A DNA stretch of 41,178 nucleotides, taken from Halomonas sp. GTDB taxonomy: Bacteria > Pseudomonadota > Gammaproteobacteria > Pseudomonadales > Halomonadaceae. Position 1 is the first letter of the stretch; each line of letters opens with the position of its first letter. The position numbers and the translations under genes were made by a program. This document shows, in pieces, positions 30,445 through 40,677 of the stretch. Below the pieces are notes generated by a model. That model saw only the letters and a program-made list of their open reading frames with translations, searched no databases and was not told the origin of the DNA. Location: contig JAIVHM010000156.1 of the NCBI GenBank assembly GCA_020201095.1, positions 1 to 41,178 on the forward strand, read 5' to 3'.

Positions 30445-32136
30445 TTACGTCGATACCGCGACCTCGCTCACTGGACGCCCCAGCTTTTCGACAACGTTAC
30501 CGCTGATTATCTTACCCATATTATCGCGCATCGGCGGACTTGCTGACGCCGTCAGCTGTACCTCTGTGGGATTGCCTTGCTCATCAATACGCAACACCCA
30601 GGCCAACTGTTCACTGGAAAAGCGCACCAAGGCACCAACCGGCAAGGCCTTGAAATGCCCTACATATCGCTTGATCCAGTGCTGGTCAAACTGGTGGGAA
30701 TGGGTCAGCAGATGGCGGTAAATTTGCTGTGTGGTTTTTGCGGGACGATCGCTTCGATCACGTCGCTGAGCTTCCATGACATCAACAATGGCGCTGGCCT
30801 TGGCGAGCTCGTTTAACGACGCTCCCGTCACACCCTCAGGATAGCCACTACCGTCCATTCGCTCGTTAATACCGCCGATGACGGCAGACGCTATGTTTGA
30901 AGATAACCACTGGCAACTATCCAATCGCTCAAGCACAAGCGGCACATGTTCGCTCAAGGCCTCGCGGTGCGTCGCCTCAAAGTGATCGGCTTTGAACAGC
31001 ACCTGCGGCACCAACGCCTTGCCAAGGTCGTGGACCAGACCACTGGCAACCACTGCTTTGCGCGCATCGCGGGGCATACCTGCGCCTACTAAATCCAACA
31101 AATGAACCGCCACCGCAATACCATGGCGAACCAGCAGCGGTTCGGGCGACAGGCACCGACAAGCGAAAAGCAGCGCTTCACGATCCTCTTCATGCAGATC
31201 CATTAGCCGGTCGGCGTACAAGGAAAGCTGGCGTGAATCGATATCACTGCCCTGTTGAAGCGCCAGCATTTGCCCATCCAGAAACGCGGCAATCTTGACC
31301 AGTCGGCGAGCCATAGGCGTGGCATAGCGCTTTACGTCGCGCCGACCAACATGCTCACCGGCACCCGTTCGACCAGCGGGCGAGGCAAACAAAGGTGATG
31401 GCTGACGCCCCTCCTGATTTTCTTTGGAATATCGGGCCGACTCCCGCTCAATCTCGCATACGAAGTACCAAACTTGGCGCTCCTGGTCGGCACTGCAGGA
31501 ACTGAAATAAAACCCGACGCGCAGTAAATTCCGCTCCGAGTCAGGTCGTTGATGGCGAGCCAAGGCCTGAATTTCAAAGTGCGTGCCATCGGGAAACTCA
31601 AAGGCAATATCCAATGGCCCCTCAGCGGTCGTCAGCATGCCGCTTGCCGTCATTGGCAGCTCCAACTGACAACCCCGCTGGGATAAGTCGCGCAGCTCGC
31701 CGTGGATCGCCTCCTGACCTGGCACGCTGACCTTGCCAGCTACCGGCATACCAATGCGGAGCTCGGCACGAAAAGCCTCACGCCGCTGAAGTACCTCCAG
31801 ATACGCCGGATAGTCACTGCAACATAAAAAACGCCCGCCGGCGCGACGAGTTTCAGTTAACGACAGCAATGGCGTGCGCAGCATCTTTCCTTGCGCTTCA
31901 CCCACCAGGTAAAAGGCCGCCCCCTTTTGAAGACGGCCAAGCAGATGGTCTACCGACGAAAGATCCAATACCAGCGTCTCGCCCGAATGCTGCTCCATTA
32001 GCACGACCGGCTCCGGCCGGCCGCTATCATCTTCCAAACAAAGCGACGCACCCCCGCTTTCCACCAATGTATCCAATAGCGACGCCACCGTTACCGGGTT
32101 TGCGACTCGCTCATATTCTTCCTCAAGGGCCACCAT
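30445..32136 (-). CDS. PilZ-domain protein fused to degenerate HD-GYP domain (c-di-GMP related)
   Basis: PilZ motifs QRREAFR (RxxxR) and DLSQRG (DxSxxG); HD-GYP-like HDLGKALVPQVLFK...EHV...NERMDGSGYPEGVTG. Confidence 0.85.
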   Translation of the reverse strand: MVALEEEYERVANPVTVASLLDTLVESGGASLCLEDDSGRPEPVVLMEQHSGETLVLDLSSVDHLLGRLQKGAAFYLVGEAQGKMLRTPLLSLTETRRAGGRFLCCSDYPAYLEVLQRREAFRAELRIGMPVAGKVSVPGQEAIHGELRDLSQRGCQLELPMTASGMLTTAEGPLDIAFEFPDGTHFEIQALARHQRPDSERNLLRVGFYFSSCSADQERQVWYFVCEIERESARYSKENQEGRQPSPLFASPAGRTGAGEHVGRRDVKRYATPMARRLVKIAAFLDGQMLALQQGSDIDSRQLSLYADRLMDLHEEDREALLFACRCLSPEPLLVRHGIAVAVHLLDLVGAGMPRDARKAVVASGLVHDLGKALVPQVLFKADHFEATHREALSEHVPLVLERLDSCQWLSSNIASAVIGGINERMDGSGYPEGVTGASLNELAKASAIVDVMEAQRRDRSDRPAKTTQQIYRHLLTHSHQFDQHWIKRYVGHFKALPVGALVRFSSEQLAWVLRIDEQGNPTEVQLTASASPPMRDNMGKIISGNVVEKLGRPVSEVAVST

Positions 32137-32309
32137 GTTCTCCTCACCTCTCCCATTGCCTCAGCGGATTATGCGCAAAGCGCTACACAATACCAGAAGC
32201 TGACGACAACCAGGATGCGCCACTCACACTCGATGCAAGGTTTCACTCAGCGACTATGCTGAGCGGGGTGGCAAAATTAACTTACTTACCTGCACGACTT
32301 CACTGTCGC

Positions 32310-32336
32310 TAAAGTTACCTTTAGCCAAGCCGATAA
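32310..32336 (+). promoter_or_regulatory. sigma-28 (FliA) promoter upstream of flaG
   Basis: TAAAGTTA - 11 nt - GCCGATAA, about 125 bp upstream of the flaG ATG. Confidence 0.9.
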
Positions 32337-32461
32337 ATTTTGCGTAAGTATCAGAAGCTAAATGCTTAAAAAAGCCGCTCCAATGAAACTTCGAGCCAGT
32401 ATTGATCATTAGCTAGTGCTGGCAAACCAGGGGTGGATACTCAAACAGGGGAACACAAACG

Positions 32462-32824
32462 ATGAACTCATCCAGCATTGACGCTATTAACCGCGTTCAG
32501 ACGGCTCAGCAAGGTACGCTTTCGCCACGTCAGCGACTTGATGACGTATTGGAAAATCTTCCCACGCCCGGAAGCCAACTCAGTGAGAGTCAGCAGACTG
32601 AACCCACCGCCGGGGAGCTTGTTGAGCCCATCCAGCGCATCAATGAGGTAATGCGAGAGCGAGGGTTAGAGTTTGAAATAAGCGAGAATTCATCACGGAT
32701 CATTACTCGTGTCGTTGACCGTGAGTCAGGCGATGTCATTCGACAGATACCTGCAGAGGAAATTATCCGCATTGCAGAACAATTACAGGATACGCGCGGC
32801 AGATTTGTCTCATTGGAAGCCTGA
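32462..32824 (+). CDS. flaG: FlaG family flagellar protein
   Basis: INEVMRERGLEFEISENSSRIITRVVDRESGDVIRQIPAEEIIRIAEQL. Confidence 0.92.
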   Translation: MNSSSIDAINRVQTAQQGTLSPRQRLDDVLENLPTPGSQLSESQQTEPTAGELVEPIQRINEVMRERGLEFEISENSSRIITRVVDRESGDVIRQIPAEEIIRIAEQLQDTRGRFVSLEA

Positions 32825-32866
32825 ACCACTGACGCAGCACCCAAAACAGGTATCACTTTATAGGGG

Positions 32867-33196
32867 TTACACCTGCATATTCATCACGTCGCGATAAGCA
32901 GACACCAGGCGATTACGCACCTGTAACCCCATTTGAGAAGCCACACTGGCCTTCTGCATATCGACCATGACATCGCCTAATTCAACATTAGGGTCTCCTG
33001 CCTGAAATGCCATCGCTTTGTTGTTGGCATCCAGCTTTAGCTGATTGATTCGCTGAATAGAGGCCTGGAGTTCGCCACCAAAACTACCATGCCCTGCCGA
33101 CTGGACGAGTGTATTGTTTTGCATTGGCTGATTTGCCGCCTGGCTGGCCAACCCCTGCATCTGCTGCAGCGCTGCCTGTATTGCAGGAGTGCTCAT
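32867..33196 (-). CDS. fliE: flagellar hook-basal body protein FliE
   Basis: ELGDVMVDMQKASVASQMGLQVRNRLVSAYRDVMNMQV C-terminus. Confidence 0.96.
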   Translation of the reverse strand: MSTPAIQAALQQMQGLASQAANQPMQNNTLVQSAGHGSFGGELQASIQRINQLKLDANNKAMAFQAGDPNVELGDVMVDMQKASVASQMGLQVRNRLVSAYRDVMNMQV

Positions 33197-33451
33197 ATTA
33201 TCGCCTCAATCAGTAAAATGGCTGAATGGAGAAAGCCTATCACCAGTATGACAAAGCTCATACGGACAATTACGCACAAAAAGCCAAGCTTTTCGTTCCT
33301 TTATGGTTGCACAGTCACCGGATAATAGCGTTCATCATAATTACGCCTCATCTTTTCGGCGGATAACCGCGATTGACGGATTTTAGCCTATGCCTTCTAT
33401 GGTGATGCGCCTGGGCAGTAACTTGTTTTGCTTGTCCCAAGGGAGGGATTC

Positions 33452-35069
33452 ATGAGCGAAGCAGGTGCTGCGGCGGGCCGTCAAACGAACACCACCACGC
33501 CTTCATCTCGTGACGGCACTGGGGGTGATAAAACGAAAACTTCATTTTCTGACCGCGTACTTTCACAGCTGCGCGGCAATCCGCTTGTCGCCTTACTGGT
33601 GGCTGGCGCCGCAGCCATTGCTGTCATTGCGGTACTGATGATGTGGGCGAGCAGTCCCAGTTATCGTGTGCTGTACAACAACCTTGACGAGGCCGACGGC
33701 GGTCGCATTATCACTGAACTTGACGCCCGCGGCGTGCCCTACCGCTTCAGCGACAACGGTCAAGCGTTGATGGTTCCAAGCGATCAGGTGCATTCACTGC
33801 GCCTTTATCTCGCTGAGCAGGGCCTGCCCCAAGGCGGCAACGTTGGCTTGGAGCTGATGGAAGATCAGGCATTCGGGATCAGTCAGTTTGCTGAGCAGGT
33901 CAATTACCAACGCGGCCTTGAGGGTGAGCTAAGCCGTTCCATTGAGTCACTGAGTCCTGTTATCGAGCAGTGTTCCTGAACTGGCACCCGAAGATGTCTC
34001 CGTGGTCGACCAGAACGGCCGCTTATTGTCAGCGGACACAGGCGGCAATAACGATCTTGATGGCAGCCAACTGGAATATCTGGCAGAGGTCGAAAGCTCT
34101 TATCAAAGGCGCATCGAAAATATCCTGACGCCAATTTTGGGCGAGGAAAACGTACGCGCACAGGTCGCTGCACAAGTCGACTTCTCCCGGCGGGAAGAAA
34201 CCTCTGAGCGCTACGGCCCCAATCAACCGCCCAACGAAGCCGCCGTTCGCAGTCGCCAGTTAAGCCTTTCGCTTGACGGCAATGACCCACTTGGCAACGG
34301 CATTCCTGGCGCACTCAGCAATACACCGCCAGGAACAGCGCCTTCGCCTATCAATCAACCTGACGAAGAGGGTGAAGATGGCGAAGAGGGTGAGGAAGCA
34401 CCTGACGATGATGCGCTGCGCAACCTTCAGCAGGACGACGTCGTCAATTACGAAGTTGACCGTAACATTGAACACATTCAGCACCGACTTGGTCGCGTCG
34501 AGCGTCTGACTGCGGCGGTTGTCATCAACTATCGTGAAACTACCAACGACGAAGGTGAGCCCGAGCAGGTCCCCCTCTCGAACGAAGAAGTTCAACAGAT
34601 CGAGCGCCTGGTGCGTCAGTCGATGGGCTTCTCTGACGCCCGTGGTGATGCGATTGATGTGGTCAACACGCCGTTTGCTGAAATCGAAGAAGATACCAGC
34701 GACACGCCAGAGTGGTGGCAGCGCCGGGGTATCCTGGAGCTCGCCGGTCAACTGGGCCGCTACCTGATGGTCGCGCTTGCCGCCTTGCTGCTCTATCTGT
34801 TGATTCTGAGACCGCTTATCAAACGCTACACCGAATCGCCGGTAATGGCGGCGGCCGCGCCTGGCACAGGCGTCCAGGCTCGCGTTGGGGACGACGCTGA
34901 GGAGTCGACTGAAGACGGGGAAGACACCGACGAGACGTACCAAAAGCCGAAACGCCGGCGCAAGCCTTCGCTCTACGAGGACAACCTCAACGACCTGCGT
35001 GAAATGGCGCAAGAGGATCCCCGCATGGTAGCGATGATTGTGCGCAGCTGGATGAATGCCAATGAGTGA
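33452..35069 (+). pseudogene. fliF: flagellar MS-ring protein FliF, disrupted by internal deletion plus frameshift near 33960
   Basis: N-terminal ORF (MSEAGAAAGRQ...FAEQVNYQRGLEGELSRSIESLSPV) stops at 33979; C-terminal part resumes in another frame as SSSVPELAPEDVSVVDQNGRLLS and runs to 35069. Confidence 0.85.
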
Positions 35070-36069
35070 TGTAGTTACCAAGATGGGCGGTGCTCGCAAG
35101 AGCGCCATCCTGTTGCTCGCCCTGGACGAGGACAGCGCTGCTGAAGTGTTCAAGTTTATGAACGCGTCGGAAGTCCAGGAGATCAGTATTGAAATGACGC
35201 GTCTTCAGCAAGTCTCCCACGATGACATGAAGGCGGTGCTCGAGGCTTTCCACAAGGAAACGGAAGAGTTTGTCGCCCTTAACCTGAACTCAAGCGAGCA
35301 TATTCGCTCGGTGCTTACCAAGGCGCTGGGCAATGACCGTGCCTCCAGTCTGATTGAAGACATCCTGGAAAGCAGCGCAGAAACCTCCGGGATCGACTCG
35401 CTCAACTTGATGGAAGCGTCAATGGTCGCCGAGCTCATCCGCGACGAGCACCCGCAGATCATCGCCACCATTCTGGTCCACCTGGAACGTCACCAGGCGT
35501 CAGATGTGCTTGAGCTATTCGAAGAAAAGCAACGTAACGATGTGGTCTTGCGTATCGCCACCTTCAGCGGCGTTCAACCCGCCGCCCTGCAGGAGCTGAC
35601 CGAAGTGCTTTCCAGCATGCTCGACGGCCAGAACCTCAAGCGCAGCAAAATGGGTGGCGTAAGAACAGCAGCAGAAATTCTCAACCTGATGAATTCATCT
35701 CAGGAAGAAACAGCGATCGAAACCGTGCGTTCGCACAGCGAAGATCTGGCGCAAAAGATTATCGACGAGATGTTCCTGTTCGAAAACTTGCTCGACCTGG
35801 ACAACCGCGCCATCCAGATGGTCCTGCAGGAAGTCGAGACCAATTCACTGGTGATCGCCCTCAAAGGTGCCCAGGACGCCCTGGTGGACAAGTTCCTGCG
35901 CAACATGTCCCAACGCGCTGCCGACTTGGTCCGCGAAGACATGGAAGCCCGCGGCCCGATCCGCGTATCTCAGGTTGAAGCCGAGCAGAAGACGGTTCTA
36001 CAGGTAGTACGTCGCCTGGCCGATTCGGGTGAAATCGTTCTGGCGGGTGGAGACGATGAATATGTCTGA
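35062..36069 (+). CDS. fliG: flagellar motor switch protein FliG
   Basis: LIRDEHPQIIATILVHLERHQASDVL, NLKRSKMGGVRTAAEILNLM, KIIDEMFLFENLLDLDNRAIQMVLQEV. Confidence 0.97.
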   Translation: MSDVVTKMGGARKSAILLLALDEDSAAEVFKFMNASEVQEISIEMTRLQQVSHDDMKAVLEAFHKETEEFVALNLNSSEHIRSVLTKALGNDRASSLIEDILESSAETSGIDSLNLMEASMVAELIRDEHPQIIATILVHLERHQASDVLELFEEKQRNDVVLRIATFSGVQPAALQELTEVLSSMLDGQNLKRSKMGGVRTAAEILNLMNSSQEETAIETVRSHSEDLAQKIIDEMFLFENLLDLDNRAIQMVLQEVETNSLVIALKGAQDALVDKFLRNMSQRAADLVREDMEARGPIRVSQVEAEQKTVLQVVRRLADSGEIVLAGGDDEYV

Positions 36070-36829
36070 GACCCAATCGCCGCAGTTCGATCGCCACCAC
36101 CAGTGGCGTCGCTGGCAGATGGATGAGCTCCTCCGCCCGGCAAGCCCTGGCGAAAACGAAGCGCCAGCATCTACATCGCCCCATCAACGGAAGATAGACG
36201 CAGCCCAAAAAGCCGCTAGGGAAGCACAGCGGCGCGAAGCGCAGGCTCGCCAGGAAGAATACGACAAGTTACGCGAGCAAGCCGAAGCGGACGGTTATCA
36301 GGCGGGCCTCGCCCGCGGCCATGAAGAAGGATTGGCCAAAGGCATTGAGGAAGGCCGCCAGCAGGCCGAACAGGAACTTGCTCAGCAAACAAAAGACACC
36401 TTGGCGCCGCTTGGCAGCCTTGCCAGGCAGTTTTCAGAAGCACTCACACAAATTGATGACGCCATCGCCCACGACCTGGTGGCGTTAGCCACTGCGACGG
36501 GCAAACAGCTTGCCGCCGAGGCATTGAATGAAACGCCCGAGCGTATTCTGACACTGGTTCGCGAGCTACTGCATACCGAACCCCCGCTTGTCGGCCAACA
36601 GCGGCTGTGGCTAAACCCCGACGATCACGCGATTGTCGAAGAATACCTGGGAACTGAGCTTGAAGCCGCCAACTGGAAACTCCAGCCCGATGATCAACTG
36701 GCCCGCGGCGGGTGTCGAGTAACCAGCGCCCAAGGCGAACTCGATGCCACCTTCGAGAGCCGCTGGCAGGCAGTGCAGGCTCAGGAACGCAAGCGCCAAT
36801 CCAACCCATCCAAGTCGTCGACACCATAG
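36056..36829 (+). CDS. fliH: flagellar export regulator FliH
   Basis: EADGYQAGLARGHEEGLAKGIEEGRQQAEQ (GxxxG-rich helix), position between fliG and fliI. Confidence 0.93.
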   Translation: MNMSETQSPQFDRHHQWRRWQMDELLRPASPGENEAPASTSPHQRKIDAAQKAAREAQRREAQARQEEYDKLREQAEADGYQAGLARGHEEGLAKGIEEGRQQAEQELAQQTKDTLAPLGSLARQFSEALTQIDDAIAHDLVALATATGKQLAAEALNETPERILTLVRELLHTEPPLVGQQRLWLNPDDHAIVEEYLGTELEAANWKLQPDDQLARGGCRVTSAQGELDATFESRWQAVQAQERKRQSNPSKSSTP

Positions 36830-36837
36830 GGGCTTTC

Positions 36838-38167
36838 ATGACCACCTCGTGCCCCCACCAATTCCGCTGGCAAAAAGCCATCCGCCGCACAACGCAGCGG
36901 GTCGGTACCTTGCCGCGGGTGGGCACCAGCGGTCGCGTTGTGCGGGCGACCGGCACTGCCCAAAAACGATGCACATCATGAACAGCCTTATGCCGAAGCC
37001 GAAGTCGTCGGGTTCGCTGGGGATAAGCTCTACCTAATGCCCCTTGAGCAAATCTCAGGCCTGATGCCCGGCGCCCGCGTATCACCGCTGAGCGATGGGA
37101 GCGGCCACATCGCAAGACGCTTTCCCATCGGCGAGGAGCTGCTGGGTCGAGTGCTTGACGGTAACGGCAATCCGCTCGATGACCGTGAGCACCTGGATGA
37201 CACTGCCCGCGCCACCCTGGATACGCCACCGCTTAACCCGCTATCCCGGGCGCCTATCGAGTCTCAGATCGATGTCGGCATTCGCTCGATTAACGCACTA
37301 CTGAGCGTCGGCCGGGGTCAGCGTATGGGTCTTTTCGCAGGTTCAGGGGTCGGCAAATCGGTACTTTTGGGCATGATGGCACGCTATACCAAAGCGGATG
37401 TCATTGTTGTGGGCCTGATCGGTGAGCGTGGCCGTGAAGTACAGGACTTCATCGACAATATTCTCGGCCCCGAAGGCCGTCGTCGCGCCGTGGTCGTTGC
37501 CGCACCGGCCGATACATCGCCTCTGCAACGTCTCCAGGGGGCGTCTTACGCCACGCGACTGGCCGAAGGATTTCGCGATGAAGGCCGCGATGTGCTGCTG
37601 ATCATGGATTCCTTGACGCGCTTTGCCATGGCCCAGCGCGAGATTGCCCTGGCCATTGGCGAGCCCCCAGCCACCAAGGGATACCCACCGTCGGTTTTCG
37701 CCAAGCTGCCAGGTCTGGTTGAGCGCGCGGGCAACGCGGAACGTGGCGGCGGCTCAATTACTGCGTTTTACACTGTCTTGACAGAGGGTGACGATCAGCA
37801 GGACCCGATCGCGGATTCCGCCCGGGCGATTCTCGATGGTCATATTGTCCTTTCGCGTACGTTGGCCGAAGCAGGGCATTACCCGGCGATCGATATCGAA
37901 GCATCCATCAGCCGCGCAATGACCGCGATCACCGACGAAGCTCAGCAGCGTCAGTCGCGTGTCTTCAAACAATATTTCTCGCGTTATCAGCGTAATCGCG
38001 ACCTGATTAGCGTCGGTGCCTACTCACCGGGCCACGACCCACAGCTTGATGAGGCGGTAAAGCGTTTTCCCGAGCTCGAGCATTTTTTGCAGCAGAACAT
38101 TAATGAGAGCGCCACCATCGACGCTTCCCGACAAGCCCTGAATGCCTTGGTTGGAGAGTCATTATGA
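36838..38167 (+). pseudogene. fliI: flagellar export ATPase FliI, N-terminal region frameshifted by a short internal deletion near 36955
   Basis: 5' part [39 protein letters not shown] in one frame; 3' part [34 protein letters not shown]...[44 protein letters not shown] in another. Confidence 0.82.
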
Positions 38168-38616
38168 GCCGAACGCAATTGGAGATGCTTGCCGACTTAG
38201 CCCGCGAGGCCCGCGACCAAGCGGGCATCGTCCTGGCTCAGGAGCGGCAAGGTGAACAACAGACGACCGCACAACTGCAATCGCTCAAGCGTTACCGTGC
38301 AGAGTACGCAGAGCGTTTACAGCTGGCGATGCGCGACGGCATTGACCCGGCCACGATGTACAACTATCAGCAATTTCTCGGCTCGCTGGATGCTGCGTTG
38401 GAACGCGCCCGCCACACCCTGGCGGCACAGCAAAAGCGGGTGGAAAAACGCCAACAACATTGGCAACAGGAGCAGCGTAAACTGTCTTCCTACGATACAC
38501 TGACCTCACGACGGCTAGTTGAAGAACATCGACGCCTTGAGCGTTATGAACAGAAAACCAATGACGATTTGGTGACTAGCCGCTTGGCTCGCCAACGTAA
38601 TGAGACGCCGCAGTAG
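38164..38616 (+). CDS. fliJ: flagellar export protein FliJ
   Basis: coiled-coil protein directly after fliI (4 bp overlap), [29 protein letters not shown]. Confidence 0.9.
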   Translation: MSRTQLEMLADLAREARDQAGIVLAQERQGEQQTTAQLQSLKRYRAEYAERLQLAMRDGIDPATMYNYQQFLGSLDAALERARHTLAAQQKRVEKRQQHWQQEQRKLSSYDTLTSRRLVEEHRRLERYEQKTNDDLVTSRLARQRNETPQ

Positions 38617-38635
38617 CGGTGCCAGGGAACTGAGT

Positions 38636-40015
38636 ATGAATATTCACCAGTTGCTATCAACGACGCAAGGTCAAGCGACTAGCAGTCAACAGGGCAGCAC
38701 CGCAACGGCTGACAGCGCGCGGGGATTCTTTCAGCAGGCGCTTTCCCAGGCCTCTGCTTCGCCTCACCAGCGCCTTGCCAATGCACAGGTTTCCGCGCCT
38801 TCAAACCAGGCAGGCAATAGCCCCATGGATACTGGCCAGCCGACGGAAGCCACATCCCTGACGGCGTGGCTGGAATCGCTTGGCTTGGATATCAGCCCCG
38901 AGGCCCTGGAAGCTTTGGTGGCACGCTTTGCCAACGACGGTGGCGAGTCAATGACTGAAGAAATGCCCCGTCTAGACGCTTCCGAGAGCCTTGATAGTGC
39001 CACGCTGGACGAAATTGCCCAACGCCTCGCGTTGATGGCTAATTTCAGTGATACCACAAGCGAGGCAGTAACGCTTCATGGCAATGAGGAAGCTGCGCCC
39101 ACCGCAGCTGAGCTTGCCGAACAGCTAGGCATTGAGGAAGGTGAAGCAGAGCAGTTGGTAAGTCTCCTAAGCGCTTTTGCCGCTTCACAGAGCCAGACGA
39201 CCAACACGGCTGATACCAAACAATCCGGGGCATCGCGAGGTCTGAGTGATATCGCGCAAGCACTCGGGGCTTCGTCTCAAACCGCTGAAACGAGTAAACC
39301 CTCGCGCGCAGAGAGCCTGTTAAGCCAGGTCGACGCACGGTCAACCTCTCGTCAGGGCCCTGATACCTGGGTTAATACGCTCGATACATCAGGACGCACG
39401 GCTGACGGATCTGCCAAAGCTAATCTGGTTCTGCCTACTTCATCCTCAGAAACACTATTGAACTCACTGTCGTCAAATAACGGCGGTCAGACCAACGGAC
39501 AGGCATCCGCACAAGCGGCTAGCGCTCAGCTAACGCCCACCACCAGCATGGGTAGCGCGGCCAATCCGACACCTGCTGCGGTCAACACCCCGGTAACCAG
39601 TCCCGCCTGGCCGCAACAATTAGGACAACAGCTCGTCCAGTTCGCCCAGCGAGGAGGTGACCAGCTTGTACAAATGCAACTGCATCCGGCTGAGTTGGGC
39701 GCACTTTCCATCTCCTTGAAGGTTGGCGAGCAAGGAGCCCAAGCACACTTCTTATCCAGCCACGCCCAGGTACGCCAGATCATTGAACAGGCCATCCCCC
39801 AGTTACGCGAGGCGCTCGCGGAGCAAGGTATTTCACTTGGCGAGACATCGGTTGGCGAGCAGCGCGAATCTAGCGAGCAGGGCTTTGCACAACAGCAGAC
39901 AGGCCCAGGTGGTCAGCCCGGCGTTGAAGGTGGCGAAGAAGGTAGCGGCAGTTTAGCGCCGACGATCCAGAATACACCTATCACACTGGATGGCAGGGTT
40001 GATCTGTACGCTTAA
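38636..40015 (+). CDS. fliK: flagellar hook-length control protein FliK
   Basis: C-terminal QMQLHPAELGALSISLKVGEQGAQAHFLSSHAQVRQIIEQAIPQLREALAEQGISLGETSV. Confidence 0.95.
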   Translation: MNIHQLLSTTQGQATSSQQGSTATADSARGFFQQALSQASASPHQRLANAQVSAPSNQAGNSPMDTGQPTEATSLTAWLESLGLDISPEALEALVARFANDGGESMTEEMPRLDASESLDSATLDEIAQRLALMANFSDTTSEAVTLHGNEEAAPTAAELAEQLGIEEGEAEQLVSLLSAFAASQSQTTNTADTKQSGASRGLSDIAQALGASSQTAETSKPSRAESLLSQVDARSTSRQGPDTWVNTLDTSGRTADGSAKANLVLPTSSSETLLNSLSSNNGGQTNGQASAQAASAQLTPTTSMGSAANPTPAAVNTPVTSPAWPQQLGQQLVQFAQRGGDQLVQMQLHPAELGALSISLKVGEQGAQAHFLSSHAQVRQIIEQAIPQLREALAEQGISLGETSVGEQRESSEQGFAQQQTGPGGQPGVEGGEEGSGSLAPTIQNTPITLDGRVDLYA

Positions 40016-40087
40016 CCGACAACGCTACTAGACAGAACAGGTATTCCATCGCCATTGAGGTGGTATTTGGAAGCTAAGCCAAAAGAT

Positions 40088-40106
40088 AGGCTCGCCAAGC
40101 GAGCCT
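40088..40106 (+). terminator. hairpin after fliK (possible attenuator/terminator)
   Basis: AGGCTCGC CAA GCGAGCCT followed by a weak T-rich stretch, between fliK and fliL. Confidence 0.4.
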
Positions 40107-40182
40107 GTTCATTTCATCACTAGCATGCGCTTTAGGCATAATGCCACGTTAACGCCACGCATGGAGATTACGGGAACGAACA

Positions 40183-40656
40183 ATGGCTGAATCAAGCGGC
40201 GGACCAAAAAAACTACTCTGGGTAATGATCATTCTAGTGCTGCTCTCGTCTGCCGGTGCGGCAGCCGCCATTTACATGGTGCTGGATCAGGACGACGATA
40301 ACTCGGAAGACACTACCGAACAGGTTGCTGAGTCTAAGCCACCGGTATTTCTTACCATTGAGCCTTTCACTGTCAATCTGGCTGATGACCGTCATGGGAC
40401 ACGCTTGTTATATACGGGCATTACGCTGCGTGTTGAAGATGAGGACATGCGTGAACTACTGGAAGAACACATGCCACAGGTACGCAGTCGACTGCTTTCA
40501 GTGCTATCAGGTCAGGAGGCTGGCGAACTGACATCGTCGGAAGGCAAACAACAACTCGCCTCTACCATTAATGAAAGGCTAAGCGAGCCTTTCGACGAGA
40601 ACCAGCCACCGCTTGAACTGCGTGAAGTGCTGTTTACTGAATTCATTGTGCAATAA
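40183..40656 (+). CDS. fliL: flagellar basal body-associated protein FliL
   Basis: single N-terminal TM, PPVFLTIEPFTVNLADDRHGTRLLYTGITLRV. Confidence 0.95.
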   Translation: MAESSGGPKKLLWVMIILVLLSSAGAAAAIYMVLDQDDDNSEDTTEQVAESKPPVFLTIEPFTVNLADDRHGTRLLYTGITLRVEDEDMRELLEEHMPQVRSRLLSVLSGQEAGELTSSEGKQQLASTINERLSEPFDENQPPLELREVLFTEFIVQ

Positions 40657-40677
40657 TTTCGGGAACTGGAGCCGTTC

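Noticed and set aside
34360-34425. Acidic repeat-like stretch in fliF (DEEGEDGEEGEEAPDDD)
   Set aside because: Low-complexity acidic linker, common in FliF and in halophile proteins; not a true repeat element
34260-35153. 297-aa minus-strand ORF opposite fliF/fliG
   Set aside because: Antisense shadow of recognised FliF coding sequence; low-complexity composition and no recognisable motifs
36444-37229. 261-aa minus-strand ORF opposite fliH/fliI
   Set aside because: Antisense shadow ORF in GC-rich coding sequence; no family features
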